64,000 nucleotides of DNA. Source: Siphonodentalium dalli. Lineage: Eukaryota > Mollusca > Scaphopoda > Gadilida > Siphonodentaliidae. The notes under the pieces are model-generated. The model was given only the letters and a program-made list of their open reading frames with translations, did not search any database and was not told the origin of the DNA. A program made the translations under genes and the position numbers. Shown in pieces: positions 22,497-35,413 of the stretch (positions are counted from its first letter, which is position 1; each line of letters starts with the position of its first letter). Location: contig CP136064.1 of assembly GCA_032622095.1 (NCBI GenBank), positions 135,169,129 to 135,233,128 on the forward strand. Direction: 5' to 3'.

Positions 22497-25400
22497 TGTT
22501 TAGAATTTAGATTTCTCGATGAATACGCTAGCAAACAACAAGTTTTGGGTATAAAATAACGCAGTGGAATACTGTGCATTCGTTTTTAGCTACAATAGGG
22601 CTGTTTTAGTGCGAATATTGTAATGGCGAACACGCAAAACACGCGCCGATAAAACAGCTAAAAATAGACTCGATGTTTACAATTACAGGATAGATTTCAG
22701 CTGGTATATTCAATATAATGGGACGTATGGTATATCAAAATGTAGGATTAGACACAGGGAATGTATTTTTTTTAAATGGGTCCCACCAGGCGGTGAAATT
22801 GTTGCAGAAATTCGCTCCAAGATATTCTCACTTATTTTTATTTCAGTTGTGACTAAAAGCCCAGATGCCGGAGCCCAGCGACTAAAAGCCAAGTTACAAA
22901 ATAGATCAACTGGTTTGAACGAATGAATATGTCAATGGTAAGACTATTCAAAAGAATATTCAAATCAAATAGTGTTTATAGACTTAAAAACTTATGTGTC
23001 CGCCATTCATATGTGGTGGAGGTTCTCATATTATCTGCCAGTCATACGCGGGGGAGGTTCTCATATGAACATATTATCTGCCGGTCATACGCGGTGGAGG
23101 TTCATATTATCCGCCGGTCATACGCGAGGGAAGTTCTCATTTTATCCTCCGGTCATACGCGGGGGAGGTTCTGATATGAACATATTATCTGCCGGTTATA
23201 TGCGGTGGAGGTTCATATTATCCACCGGTCATACGCGAGGGAGGTTCTCATATTATCCTCTGGTCATACGTTGGGGAGGGCCTCATATGAACATCTTATC
23301 CGCCGGTCATATCCGCCCTCGGGTGTGACCGGTGGATAATATGAGAACCTCCCTCGCGTATGACCGGTGGATAATATGAACCTCCACCGCATATGACCGG
23401 CAGATAATATGTTCATATCAGAACCTCCCCCGCATATGACTGGAGGATAATAAGAAAACTTCCCTCGCGTATGACCGGCGGATAATATGAACATCCACCG
23501 TGTATGACCGGCAGATAATATGTTCATATGAGAACCTCCCCCGCGTATTACTGGGAGATAATATGAGAACTTCACCGCATATATGAATGGCGGACACATA
23601 AGTTTTTAAGTCTATAAACACTATTTGATTTGAATATTCTTTTGAATAGTCTTACCATTGACATACTCCGCCATCTGGGCTTTTAGTCACAACTGAAATA
23701 AAAATAAGTGCGAATATCTTGGAGCGAATTTCTGCAACAATTTCACCGCCTGGTGGACCCATTTGAAAAAAAATACATTCCCCGTGTCTAATTCTACATT
23801 TTGATATACTATACATATTATTCGCCGGTCATACGCGGTGGAGGTTCATATTATCCACCGGTCATACACGGTGGAGGTTCTCATATGAACATATTATCCA
23901 CCGGTCATACGCGGTGGAGGTTCATATTATCCGCCGGTCATACGCGAGGGAAGTTCTCATATTATCCTCTGATCATATGTGGGGGAGGTTCTGATATGAA
24001 CATATTATCCGCTGGTCATACGCGGTGGAGGTTCATATTATCCACCGGTCATACGTGAGGGAGGTTCTCATATTATCCTCCGGTCATACGTTGGGGAGGT
24101 TCTCATATCAACATATTATCCGCCGGTCATACGCGGTGGAGGTTCATATTATCTGCCGGTCATACGCGAGGGAAGTTCTCATATTATCCTCCGATCATAC
24201 GTGGGGGAGGTTCTGATATGAACATATTATCCGCCGGTCATACGCGGTGGAGCTTCATATTATCCGCCGGTCATGCGCGAGGGAGGTTGTCATATTATCC
24301 ACCGGTCATACGCGAGGGAGGTTCTTATATTATCCTCCGGTCATACGTTGGGGAGGTTCTCATATGAACATATCATCCGCCGGTCATACGCAGTGGAGGT
24401 TCTCATATGAACATATTATCCGCCAGTCATACGCGGTGGAGGTTCATATTATCCGCCGGTCATGCGCGAGGGAGGTTCTCATATTATCCACCGGTCATAC
24501 GTTGGGGAGGTTCTCATATGAACATATTATCCGCCGGTCATACGCGGTGGAGGTTCATATTATCCGCCGATCATACGCAAGGGAAGTTCTGATATTATCC
24601 TTCGGTCATATGTGGGGGAGGTTCTGATATGAACATATTATCCGCAGGTCATACGCGAGGGAGGTTCTCATATTATCCACCGGTCATACGCGAGGGAGGT
24701 TCTCATATTATTCTCCGGTCATATGTAGGGGAGGTTCTCATATGAACATATTATCTGCCGGTCATACGCGGTGGAGGTTCATATTATCCGCCGGTCATAC
24801 GTGAGGGAAGTTTTCATATTATCCTCCAGTCATACTCGGGGGAGGTTCTGATATGAACATATTATCTGCCGGTCATACGCGAGGGAAGTTCTCATATTAT
24901 CCTCCGGTCATACGATGGGGAGGTTCTCATATGAACATATTATCCGCCGGTCATACGCGAGGGACGTTCTCATATTATCCACCGGTCATACATAGGGGAG
25001 GTTCTCATATGAACATATTATCTGCTGGTCATACGCGGTGGAGGTTCATATTATCCGCCAGTCATACGCGAGGGAGGTTCTCATATTATCCTCCGGTCAT
25101 ACGTGGGGGAGGTTCTGATATGAACATATTATCCGCCGGTCATACGCGGTGGAGGTTCATATTATCCGCCGGTCATGCGCGAGGGAGGTTGTCATATTAT
25201 CCTCCGGTCATACGTGGGGGAGGTTCTGATATGAACATATTATTCACCGGTCATACGCAGTGGAGGTTCATATTATCCACCGGTCATACACGGTGGAAGT
25301 TCTCATATGAACATATTATCCGCCGGTCATACGCGGTGGAGGTTCATATTATCTGCCGGTCATACGCGAGGGAACTTCTCATATTATCCTCCGATCATAT

Positions 25401-26609
25401 GTGGGGGAGGTTCTGATATGAACATATTATCCGCCGGTCATACGCGGTGGAGGTTCATATTATCCGCCGGTCATGCGCGAGGGAGGTTGTCATATTATCC
25501 ACCGGTCATACGCGAGGGAGGTTCTTATATTATCCTCCGGTCATACGTTGGGGAGGTTCTCATATGAACATATTATCCGCCGGGCATACGCAGTGGAGGT
25601 TCTCATATGAACATATTATCCGCCGGTCATACGTGGGGGAGGTTCTGATATGAACATATTATCTGACGGTCATATGCGGTGGAGGTTCATATTATCCACC
25701 GGTCATACACGGTGGAGGTTCTCATATGAACATATTATCTGCCGGTCATATGCGAGGAAGGTTCTCATATTATCCACCGGTCACACCCGAGGGAGGATAT
25801 GACCGGCGGATAATATGTTCATATGAGGACCTCCCCAACGTATGACCAGAGGATAATATGAGAATCTCCCTCGCGTATGACCGGTGGATAATATGAACCT
25901 CCACCGCATATGACCGGCAGATAATATGTTCATATCAGAACCTCCCCCGCGTATGACCGGAGGATAAAATGAGAACTTCCCTCGCGTATGACCGGCGGAT
26001 AATATGAACCTCCACCGCGTATGACCGGCAGATAATATGTTCATATGAGAACCTCCCCCGCGTATGACTGGCAGATAATATGAGAACCTCCACCGCATAT
26101 GAATGGCGGACACATAAGTTTTTAAGTCTATAAACACTATTTGATTTGAATATTCTTTTGAATAGTCTTACCATTGACATATTCATTCGTTCAAACCAGT
26201 TGATCTATTTTGTAACTTGGCTTTTAGTCGCTGGGCTCCGGCATCTGGGCTTTTAGTCACAACTGAAATAAAAATAAGTGAGAATATCTTGGAGCGAATT
26301 TCTGCAACAATTTCACCGCCTGGTGGGACCCATTTAAAAAAAATACATTCCCTGTGTCTAATCCTACATTTTGATATACCATACGTCCCATTATATTGAA
26401 TATACCAGCTGAAATCGATCCTGTAATTGTAAACATCGAGTCTATTTTAGCTGTTTTATCGGCGCGTGTTTGCGTGTTCGCCATTACAATATTCGCACTA
26501 AACAGCCCTAGTGTAGCTAAAAACGAATGCACGGTATTCCACTGCGTTATTTGATACCCAAAACTTGTTGTTTGCTAGCGTATTCATCGAGAAATCTAAA
26601 TTCTAAACA
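22497..26609. mobile_element. TTAA-flanked fold-back element filled with a ~33-43-bp minisatellite, 4.1 kb
   Basis: The termini TGTTTAGAATTTAGATTTC and its reverse complement abut TTAA on both sides. Unique arms of about 500 bp (22497-22990 and 26115-26609) are near-perfect inverted repeats. Between them lie dozens of variants of a unit built on 'tattatccgccggtcatacg' plus 'cg(a/g)gg(g)aggttc', with or without a 'tcatatgaaca' insert. Orientation flips at about 23320 and 25795, and the two flip points are reverse complements of each other. Positions 23640-23810 carry a partial inverted arm. This implies two nested or recombined hairpin copies. All ORFs through it are minisatellite translations (recurring HIIRRSY / ILSAGHTR words), not genes. 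TTAA targets are used by the piggyBac and Kolobok superfamilies. Confidence 0.75.
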
Positions 26610-26613
26610 TTAA

Positions 26614-27329
26614 AGTCATTAGCTTCACTCCCGGTGGGTATATATTTCATGTCAGACAGAACTGTATCCGATATACCATAAGAAAGGTCATAAAAAACTA
26701 GAAATAAAACCCCAAGGTTGCATATTATTGATGCGGTATTCGCCCCGTATTAAATTGTTGAAAACTGCGGTCAGAGTAAGAAATCTTCTCAGATACAACC
26801 ACATTTTCGGCGCGAATCATCGCGTGGAGGTCATGGAATTATATTCGGAAGAAATCGGAACCGCCCGAAAAACGACGATCGGCTGGCACGCACGGTTAAG
26901 AGAACAGCCAAAACAATAGCCGACATGTCGATAACCGAAAGTAGATTCAACAAAACACAAACTAGATAATGTGATTATGTCTTGATTTTTGCATCGATAT
27001 CTCATGTTTTCTAATTGAAATGTCGAGAATTAATTGGCAACTAACAAAGTGTACACCCTGTGTATATGTTATATATGGATTGTTTGCAAATTTAGGCGTG
27101 AATGGGTATTCGTGCACAGCATGCAAAATACGATTGGCACACCTCCGAACCGATCAGCTGATCCAGGTCGTCATGCTTCTCATCGATTGAAAATAAACAA
27201 ATCGGGGAATTCCTGCCCTTCTTATCAAACGTCAACACATTTGGTCGAATTTAAGATGAAGTTATCTGCAATGGCATTATTACGCCACCTAGTGTGGTGT
27301 TACTTGCATTTGGTTTTTTTATATCGCAT
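26614..27329. other. Intergenic stretch, nothing recognised
   Basis: Short ORFs lack motifs. At 27283 a 'ttacgccacc' word begins sequence shared with 10.94 and 29.53 kb. Confidence 0.4.
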
Positions 27330-27840
27330 GGAGTACAGGGCGAATGTATTCTTGGAGATTGTTTGTACCTTACTCAATCGTACCGATATAATCACGTAGA
27401 TGCCGAAATTGTAAAGTTAACGCCAGCGGTGTATAATACGTTTATGAAAATATGATAAATCCTATCGATAGAGTCAGGACAGGCTCAAATTGTAAACTTA
27501 AAGTCACCGGTGTAATAATATGTTGTTGAAAATATAAATAATCTGATAGCCTGAAAATATTGTATAACCTATTGGGAGCCCATAATAAATGGGAATAACC
27601 TATTGGGAGCCCCTTCTGTATTTTATGGAGATTGTTTGTACCTTACTGAATCGTACCGATATAATCACGTAGATGCCGAAGTTGTAAAGTTAACGCCACT
27701 GGTGTATAATATGTTTATGATAAATCGTATCGATAGAGTGAGGACAGGCTCAAATTGTAAACTTAAAGTCGAAAATATAAATAATCTGATAGCCTGAAAA
27801 CATTGTATAACCTGTTGGGAGCCCCCTGGTGTAGTGAACT
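27330..27840. repeat. Dimer of the ~235-bp dispersed repeat, copy 2
   Basis: Colinear with 10975-11455, with the same two units. A short 'cctattgggagcccat' slip near 27570-27610 separates the halves. Confidence 0.7.
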
Positions 27841-28241
27841 GAATTATGGGTAATTTTAATTGGAGTGCGCATGTCTGTTTTTTTTGTAGTAACGGCCATC
27901 TTTTATTTTCTGCATGCGCAGTCTATATGCGTTCTTTTGGGGAAATTCGCTATTTTGGTTAAGTGAAACAATGGTATGAGTTCAATGTTTGTTTGTATAT
28001 AAGAAAGTATATTGAATTTTGGAGGCCGACAATTGTATCTATTTGAAGATTAAAAGTTGCTTGTGTGTATTTAGCTGTGCATGGTTCGTTAATTAGGCCA
28101 GCCTATTGTCATATTAGAACGTCTCCAATAACATACAACCTCTCTGCAGTTAACATTGTGAATTTGGCAACAGTCCAAGCAGGCCCTCTAATGGAGCACT
28201 GTGAATTTGGCAACAGTCCAAGACACGTGGGGTATATATAG

Positions 28242-28383
28242 AATACACACGTAGTGTTTCTGAATACCAAATTTACACCACGAGTGGGATTGATGGTTTA
28301 CCACACGAGCTTTAGCGAGTGTGGTAAATCATCAATCCCACGAGTGGTGTAAATTTGGTATTCAGAAACACTACGTGTGTATT
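28242..28383. repeat. Near-perfect 142-bp palindrome (hairpin), site 1
   Basis: About 65 bp from AATACACACGTAGTG to 'ttaccacacgagc' are mirrored by the reverse complement after a short centre ('tttag'). It is non-coding and could be a hairpin-type MITE. A 'ttataccatgac' word just after it (28388) recurs inverted at 29150, so the flank may be a separate ~770-bp element. Confidence 0.75.
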
Positions 28384-29584
28384 TTGTTTATACCATGACC
28401 GGTACAGGAGCAACAACTGCTATGAAATCGAAATAAACCCACTTAAATTAAGATGATTCTGTCGCACCATTCACAATCATCCCCGTTGTGTTCCCCACAC
28501 TTGGCCGTACATCGACGTACACTATCACAGCTGATCAGGCGTATTGATACATTGAATTAGGTCAACATTCAATTGTACGAATATGGTATCATTGTAGCCA
28601 ATTCACAATAAACTGTAATCATGATGAAACCGCCATAAATAAACAACATGAATATATATATGGGAATACGAATTTAATGAATATAAATATAACACATTGC
28701 GGGAACTCTTTTTTCTCCGCCGTACAGTGAACAGGAAACCACGAAAGTCATTTTGAAATCCACCGTTTGTTGTTCGAGTTTTTTACGTCTATTTCTTGAA
28801 ATATATGTTCAATTTGTTGATCTGGATGTGATTTCCACGGAAATAACTGTTCGTTTTTATCGCATTAGTGAGTATAATATTCAATTGAATCGAAAGTATC
28901 AAATTGTTTTCATCGCGAGGCGCTACATTTTAAAAATAGAGTGATTTTGATCGAGGTCATGGAAGGTTAATGAAAGGTCAACTCGGATGTAGTTCTACTA
29001 TGGGTATAAACTTTAACCATTGAAATGCCATTAAAACGTGTTACCCACAGTAGAAACGTGTTACCCACGGTCGGACTCCTGTTCACACACAGTAGGGTGT
29101 ACAGCACAAATATATTATATAGCATGTTTGTACACAGTACAATAGGGAGTCATGGTATAAAATAACTGAACACCTGTGGCCAACTTGATCTCCAGAATGT
29201 TTTTAAGTGGAAGGGACAGTGTAGTGGGGTGGGGGTGGAAGTTAGATTTTGAGTGTGTATGATTCACAACTTTTGTAAAAAAAAGTTAATGCACATGTAG
29301 TTGGAAATTTCATACATTATTACACTACAACATAAAGGTTAAAATACATGGTTACCATTGCCTGGTATCCCAACTAGTAATTATTGTCCCCATTATGATG
29401 GGGACGGGGATCGAATGATGGAGGTATTTTGAGGGGGTGGGAGTCACAACTGTTATAAAGAATTTTAACAGTTGGAAATTTCATACATGATTACACTAAC
29501 TTTTTGTCCCCATTTATTTTACTGCTGTCTTGTTACGCCACCGTAGTGTGGTGTTTATTGCTTTTGGTTTTTTTGTATCGCATG
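28384..29584. other. Intergenic DNA, possible short inverted-repeat element
   Basis: TTATACCATGAC (28388) and GTCATGGTATAA (about 29149) are inverted. 'gaaacgtgttacccac' occurs twice near 29035-29067. No gene seen. Confidence 0.35.
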
Positions 29585-31706
29585 GGCGATCGATAATTCA
29601 CTGGGTGATTGTACATTCGGCAAACCTCGTCAGATTCCGTCACCGTTTCATCGTACCGATAATTACGAGAGTACAACTAAGATTGGCACATGTGTTTACG
29701 TCACCGGTGTAATTGTGGGGACATGCTTCTATTATGAAGGTTTGCTATCCCGAAGGTCCGGTATTCCGAAGGTTCTCTATTCCGAAGGTTTTTGTTATTT
29801 TTAGGTTAATTCTATATTTTAAAGTATTGAGACTAATTTGAGAGGGTTCATTTTCACAAAGATTCTTTATATGGAGTGTGCGCTCACATCCGAACTGATC
29901 ATGCGCGCACACCGATACAGATACAGGAGGAAATAACTTAACTTAGAACATTAAATGTGATTTTGTTTTGTTTTCGCTGGTTTTCTTGAGATTTTATGTC
30001 ATTACGTGGGCCCATACCTTTGAATTCTTGGCATATACTATGAATGTTGTGGTATATATGGACCCTCCCGCATTGGGACATGACATAGGTTCAGTTGACT
30101 TAAGTGGTGTTCTGTGTGTGCTCCAATTTGGAGTTCATTATTTTAAGGGCCAAGTTTAGAATTTTATGGGTCCATACCTTTGAACTCTGGGCATATAATA
30201 TGAATATTGGGGGGGCATGGCTCTATTCCGAAGGTTCACTATCCCGAAGGTCCACTATTCCGAAATTTCTCTGAATGTTCGCTATTCCGAAGGTTCACCA
30301 ATCCGAAGGTTCGTTATTCCGAAGGTTCTGTGTTCCAAAGATTTTTTTTATTTTAAGGTTAATTCTATATTCTAAAGTAACGAGAGGGTTCATTATCACG
30401 AAGATTCTTTTTATGAAGGAAATAACGTAAAACATTAAATGTGATTTTGTTTTGTTTTCGAGGGTTTTCTTGAGTTTAATGTCATTACGTATGACCTTAT
30501 TTCTCATTACATATTCACGCCAAGGAGCCCACACAATTGCTATGTTACGATGCGATTTAATGTGATTATGTGTGACCTAATATCTCAATAATCTGAGGCA
30601 AGAGTACGCCTGCTAAAGGCGAATTATAACAGTTGGGGGTATAACGCTCAATAAATACTGGAGGCTATAACAAACTGCGCAGTAGAATATCGCTGAATGG
30701 ACGAGTATGAGATGAGCCTAAATGCAATTGTGACTTTGTTTAAAGGCCCACTTAATTTTCGAGTCATTAATTTTTTATAGTATATACGGTTTTAATAACA
30801 ATTTATGCCATAAAATTTGAATAAACTACTATAATTCATCACCATTTGAAAGGCAGAATACTTCTATCTCCTAGTTTGAAACACCTTCAAAATACCCGCG
30901 TCGTATATCAAGCAATTAGCAACCAACATGTCCTCCTCGGCTTTCCATAGATTTCAACGTAATTTGATACTTATGGGTATTTGTGTCCGGGAAGTGTTTT
31001 GAACGGGTCAAATCGTGACCCCGACCTGACCTTGACCTTTAAAACTGTCAATGCAAGGTCAATTTGGGTAAAACGGACAAATTTCGGCGAAATTTGATAC
31101 CTAGGGATACTTTGGTCCGAGGAGAGTTTTGAACGGGTCAAATCGTGACCTCGGCCTGACCTTGACCTTCAATATGGCCAATCAAAGGTCAACTCGGATA
31201 AATCGGATAGATTTCGACGAAATTTGATACCTATGGGTACTTTTGTCGGGGGGGGGGGTGTTTTGGACGGGTCAAATCATGACTCTGACCTTACATTGAC
31301 CTTCAAAATTGTTAATTAAAGGTCAAGTTGGGTAAAACGGACGGATTTCGACGAAATTTGATACCTATGGGTAGTTTTCTACGGGTGGGGGTGTTTTGGA
31401 CTGGACAAATCATGACCCTGACCTGACCTTGACTTTCGAAATAGTCAATTGAAGGTCAAATCGCACCTTTCACCGGAAAGCAGATGGGAAACAGCCCGGG
31501 TGAATCAGCTTGTGTAATAAAGAAGACAGTTTGATGAAAGTAATGTATGCCACGAGAAACGGGAAAACTTGAAATATGGAAGTACGCAAATTTCCCGCAT
31601 AAAATTTGAAAGCTAGTTTATAGAATAATTGTATTATTATTTATATTTATGGCTAATAATACGATCTTGGTGGCGTTACCATTTCTGACTATGGTTTTCT
31701 TGTTGA
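29585..31706 (+). repeat. ~2.1-kb dispersed repeat, copy B (direct)
   Basis: Direct copy of 19745-21870 with the same order of subrepeats. It differs by small indels, for example 'tcccgggtgaatcag' where copy A has 'tcccggacgaagtcgggcccatcag'. The start here is preceded by 'ttacgccaccgtagtgtggtg', which may be the true left end, since the right end 'ggtggcgtta' is its partial inverse. Confidence 0.75.
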
Positions 31707-32040
31707 CTTATGTAAATGGAAATTATTAGCAATATTTCAAACGCAGAGAGTGCATGAACCACCGATCGATCTATAAATTATAATAGCCCAATCGGGCTGA
31801 ACTAGATCGATTGGTCTTCCTGGCATAGTGGTTGCTGCTGTAAGAGAGGGAACTCTAAATTTCTTAAATATTAAAATTTTGTTTGTTTTCAGATTTGTAC
31901 AAGTTTATAATGAATATTACTAGTAAAAAAATATACCATTGTCTTTCATTAGTTTCAAAATAAATGAGAATTTTTTTTAATTGGTAGAAACAGCTGGTCG
32001 AAAGAACAATTTAGAGTACTCCCCTTATCCCAGATTCACT
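31707..32040. other. AT-rich spacer, nothing recognised
   Basis: No ORF, repeat or RNA gene is seen between the 2-kb repeat and the CTTAAG repeat field. Confidence 0.4.
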
Positions 32041-32473
32041 TTATAGTAGCTAATTACACTTAAGCATAAATTATTTATGTTTAAGCATAATTAACTTACG
32101 ATCAGCGTAATACATTTGAATTACGCTTGAGTGTAATTGGGTTCATCAGCTATCTCACCTCTATGGGAGGAAGCCAAATTAACATTTAATAAATAATTGA
32201 GCTAAAGCCCCCCCCCCCCCCAATCAAGGAATCTCTAATTACACTTAAGTGCTATAAGAATATTTCTTATCGCGCTTAAGTGCAATAAGAAGATTCCTTA
32301 TTGCGCTTAGAGATTCCTTATTGCGCTTAAGTGCAATACGATATTCCTTTTTGTGCTTAAGTGCAATAAGATATTCCTTATTGTGCTAAGCGCAATTAGA
32401 TATTTCCTTATTGAACTTAATCGCAATTATATCTTCCCTTATTATATCGCTTAAGCTCAATTATATCGCTTAA

Positions 32474-33065
32474 AGGGGTACTGTACCCAAGATGTTGTTG
32501 TTGGTTTCTATAATCCCCGAGTCGGAGAATAATGTAACAACTTTTCAATTTTTTGAAAGTTTGTTGAGTACGAAGTATTGTTACGGATGGCAAATTTACC
32601 GGAATGCAAAAATACAAATGGTCGTTGTCGAGTAATTTTTGTAAAGTTTTCAACCAAATGAATCAAATAAACATTATATTATATGGTTAGTAGTCCCATA
32701 TACTCATTTAAGTTAGTGTACCGTCACTAGTCAATGAATGGCTTGGGTTTTCTCCCCGTATAAGCATAATGTTTCAAACGATCGTGTGTGCAATTGTTTT
32801 CCTAATCCGGTATCCCTCAATTATAATTTGATTACGTTTTGTACACGGAAATTCGAATTTTAAGAGACGCCATTTTATGGCTGGAGCCATAAAATCAATT
32901 TATATTAAATTATTAACTTTTAAATTATTAAATTTTAAGATAGCCTATTAACCTGAGCGTTTACAGAATACACCTTCGACTCAAATTACTTATATTTCTA
33001 TATAGTATCGATAATAGATCGTTGTTATCACCGGGAATTTATTGAAAATGGCGTACAGTACCCCT
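32474..33065. mobile_element. TTAA-type MITE, family B, 592 bp
   Basis: Ends are AGGGGTACTGTAC and its inverse GTACAGTACCCCT (one short mismatch region inside), directly flanked by TTAA at 32470-32473 and 33066-33069. It lies inside the CTTAAG field, between an inverted pair of 'ttaacatttaataaat' sequences (about 32178 and 33078). Those repeats were probably one continuous palindrome before insertion. Confidence 0.8.
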
Positions 33066-33754
33066 TTAAGCTCTATTATTTATTAAATGTTAATTTGGCT
33101 CCCCATATACCTCATGTATATTGGTATAACCTGATGTTGGTTACTGGCATTAGTAATGCGGTTGCATCCATTTCAGCTTGAGGGGAGTTCAATGAGAGTG
33201 TATATGAATTACGTTTAAGCGTACTTCATTTACGCTTAAGCGCGGAACTCATTTACACTTAAGCATAATTAATATGAATAATGCTTAAGCAAATACCTAA
33301 CTCCAACTGATTTCCTCTGTCTGAATAATTGAGTCCATCTCATAGTATATGGGGGAGTCTAAACCGATGTTTGATTGATGTCTTATTGCCAGAGTAAATT
33401 TGAGTTTAGAGGAAATCGCATGGGAGACAGCCTTTTCAAATATATTATTTATTAGTGTAAATCAATTGCGCTCAAGCGTAAAAAATATGTGTCTAATAAT
33501 ATATTTGCGCTTTAGCATAAAAATTGCCATAAATGTGATCTATTATATGGGAGGCCCTTTTCACATTTATTATTTATTTACGCTTAAGCGCAAATAACCT
33601 CTATCAATTGCAATTAAGCAAATAGATCATATTTGCGCTTAAGCGCAAATCATTTGCACTTAAGCGCAAATAAAAATCAATATGCAATGATCCCCCCTGA
33701 ATTAATTTTACATGGCACAGGCCTAAACACATCACTAAAGTTGATATAGCCCCA

Positions 33755-34140
33755 CCATATGAGGGAAACAATCCCCCAGAAACCCCAAGATCTGTTTTAT
33801 GACCATGGAAATGATATAGATCTGTGTAGGATATGTCTCTTTTATAAAATATACTATATCTCTGGGATGGCGACACAAATTCTTGGGGACAGGGATGCTG
33901 ATATTATGAAAATAGGGGTTTTTCCCCAACTTCAAGTCAATGAGTACACCATATGAGGGAAGCAAACCCCAGTAACCCCTAATTCCCTATTTATGGCCAT
34001 GGAAATGGTATATATCTGTGCAGGAGATAATAAAATATACATGAGCTCTGGGAGTGAGGCACCAAATCTTGGGACACCAGGGACAGAGATGCTGATATGC
34101 ATATGGAAATATGTTTTTTCTTCAACTTCGAGTCTGTATG
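33755..34140. repeat. ~195-bp tandem duplication
   Basis: Two copies beginning 'ccatatgaggga(a)' (about 33756 and 33949), sharing 'ccatggaaatg', 'atctgtg(t/c)agga', 'ctctggga' and 'gatgctgatat'. Confidence 0.65.
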
Positions 34141-34819
34141 GGGCTATTACTATGGGCCCATGCTAATATAATATGAGATGGACTCAATCATTCACATCAG
34201 AGGGATGTAATGGAGTGTTAGGTATTTGCGCTTAAGCGCAAATAAATTGATAGACACATATTTGTGCTTAAGCGCAAATGATTTACGCTTAAGCACAAAT
34301 ATTTGCACTTAATGATTTATGCTTAAGCACAAATATTTGCGCTTAAGCGCAAATAAATAATAAATGTGAAAAGGGCCTCCCATACTATTTCCGCTAAAGC
34401 GCATATGATTTGTATTTAAGTATAAATGATTTGCTCTTAAGTGCAAATGATTTACACTTAAGCGTAAATGATTTGCGATTAAGCAGAATCAGAATAAATG
34501 TGAAAACGGCTTCTCGTATAATCGCTTAAGCATAATTCATTTATGATTAAGTGTAATTAATCTATCAATGAAAATAAATGACCAGTGAGCTTAAGCGTAA
34601 ATCAATTACGCTTAAGCACACTTTAATCAATTACGCTTAAGCACACTAGTCATAATTCTATTACTCATAGGAGTAATGCTTTATCTACATCATACGGTTA
34701 AGCGTAAGTGAAGTACGCTTTATATGTGTTCATTACACCTGAGTGTAATACATTACGCTTAATTGTAATTCACTTACGCTAATGTGCAATTAGCTAATAC
34801 ATGTGAAAAAGGCTTTCCA

Positions 34820-35409
34820 TTATAGTTATCATCCATCAGAATGAATAGTGCTTACTAAAGCTTGACAACAGAATTTGCCATTAAAAACATTTCATGGCCA
34901 ATGAGCTAACAAATGTTCTGTACTGGCATATTGAATACCAATTATTTGTACTATTGTACAGGTATAATGTAATTAAACAGTTTTGAGTTACAAAAGTAAG
35001 ACAACTCTTTCTGCACGGTACTGTGCTTGCGGCCAGATTGATGTAAAAATTCGGTCAATGCGCTTACAATTTTCTATAAATAGTAACATTTTGGAATTAT
35101 TACCTCTCGATCACTGTTCGATTATAATCTTTGCCACTAACTCGGCCTTGTCTTCCGTTTGTGATTTCACGCAACAATTCCCTTTCTATTCCTTCCCTGT
35201 CGAATTGACTACCGATTGCGATGTCAATTTGTTTTTCGCTTTAATATTCTGATGTGCATGACGCTATTCCAGCGAACGGTCATCCTCCCTAGAAGCCATT
35301 TCTGAGAACGAAACCCGATTCAATCCCAATCGAGTCGGAAGTGCTCGGGCATTTCCGTGAATGCACAAGACAACGCATCGGTTTGTATTTTCGTGTTATT
35401 ATGGTGAGA
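34820..35409. other. Intergenic stretch, nothing recognised
   Basis: An ORF at 34983-35252 opens with TTG and has no motif. I see no repeats. Confidence 0.4.
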
Positions 35410-35413
35410 TTAA

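Larger units (their letters stand above)
32045..34790. repeat. CTTAAG-centred palindromic repeat field
   Basis: Dozens of variants of a short palindrome with core GCGCTTAAGCGC (also acacttaag, atgcttaag) are spaced irregularly, often as 'atttgcgcttaagcgcaaat'. They are dense at 32045-32470 and 33200-34790. The field is interrupted by a TTAA-type MITE (32474-33065) and by a ~195-bp duplication (33755-34140). No coding. Confidence 0.8.

Noticed and set aside
22923-25653. Long ORFs with recurring HIIRRSYAREV / ILSAGHTR words, up to 187 codons
   Set aside because: They are translations of the minisatellite in several frames and on both strands. Unit lengths of 33 and 42 bp keep frames open by chance.
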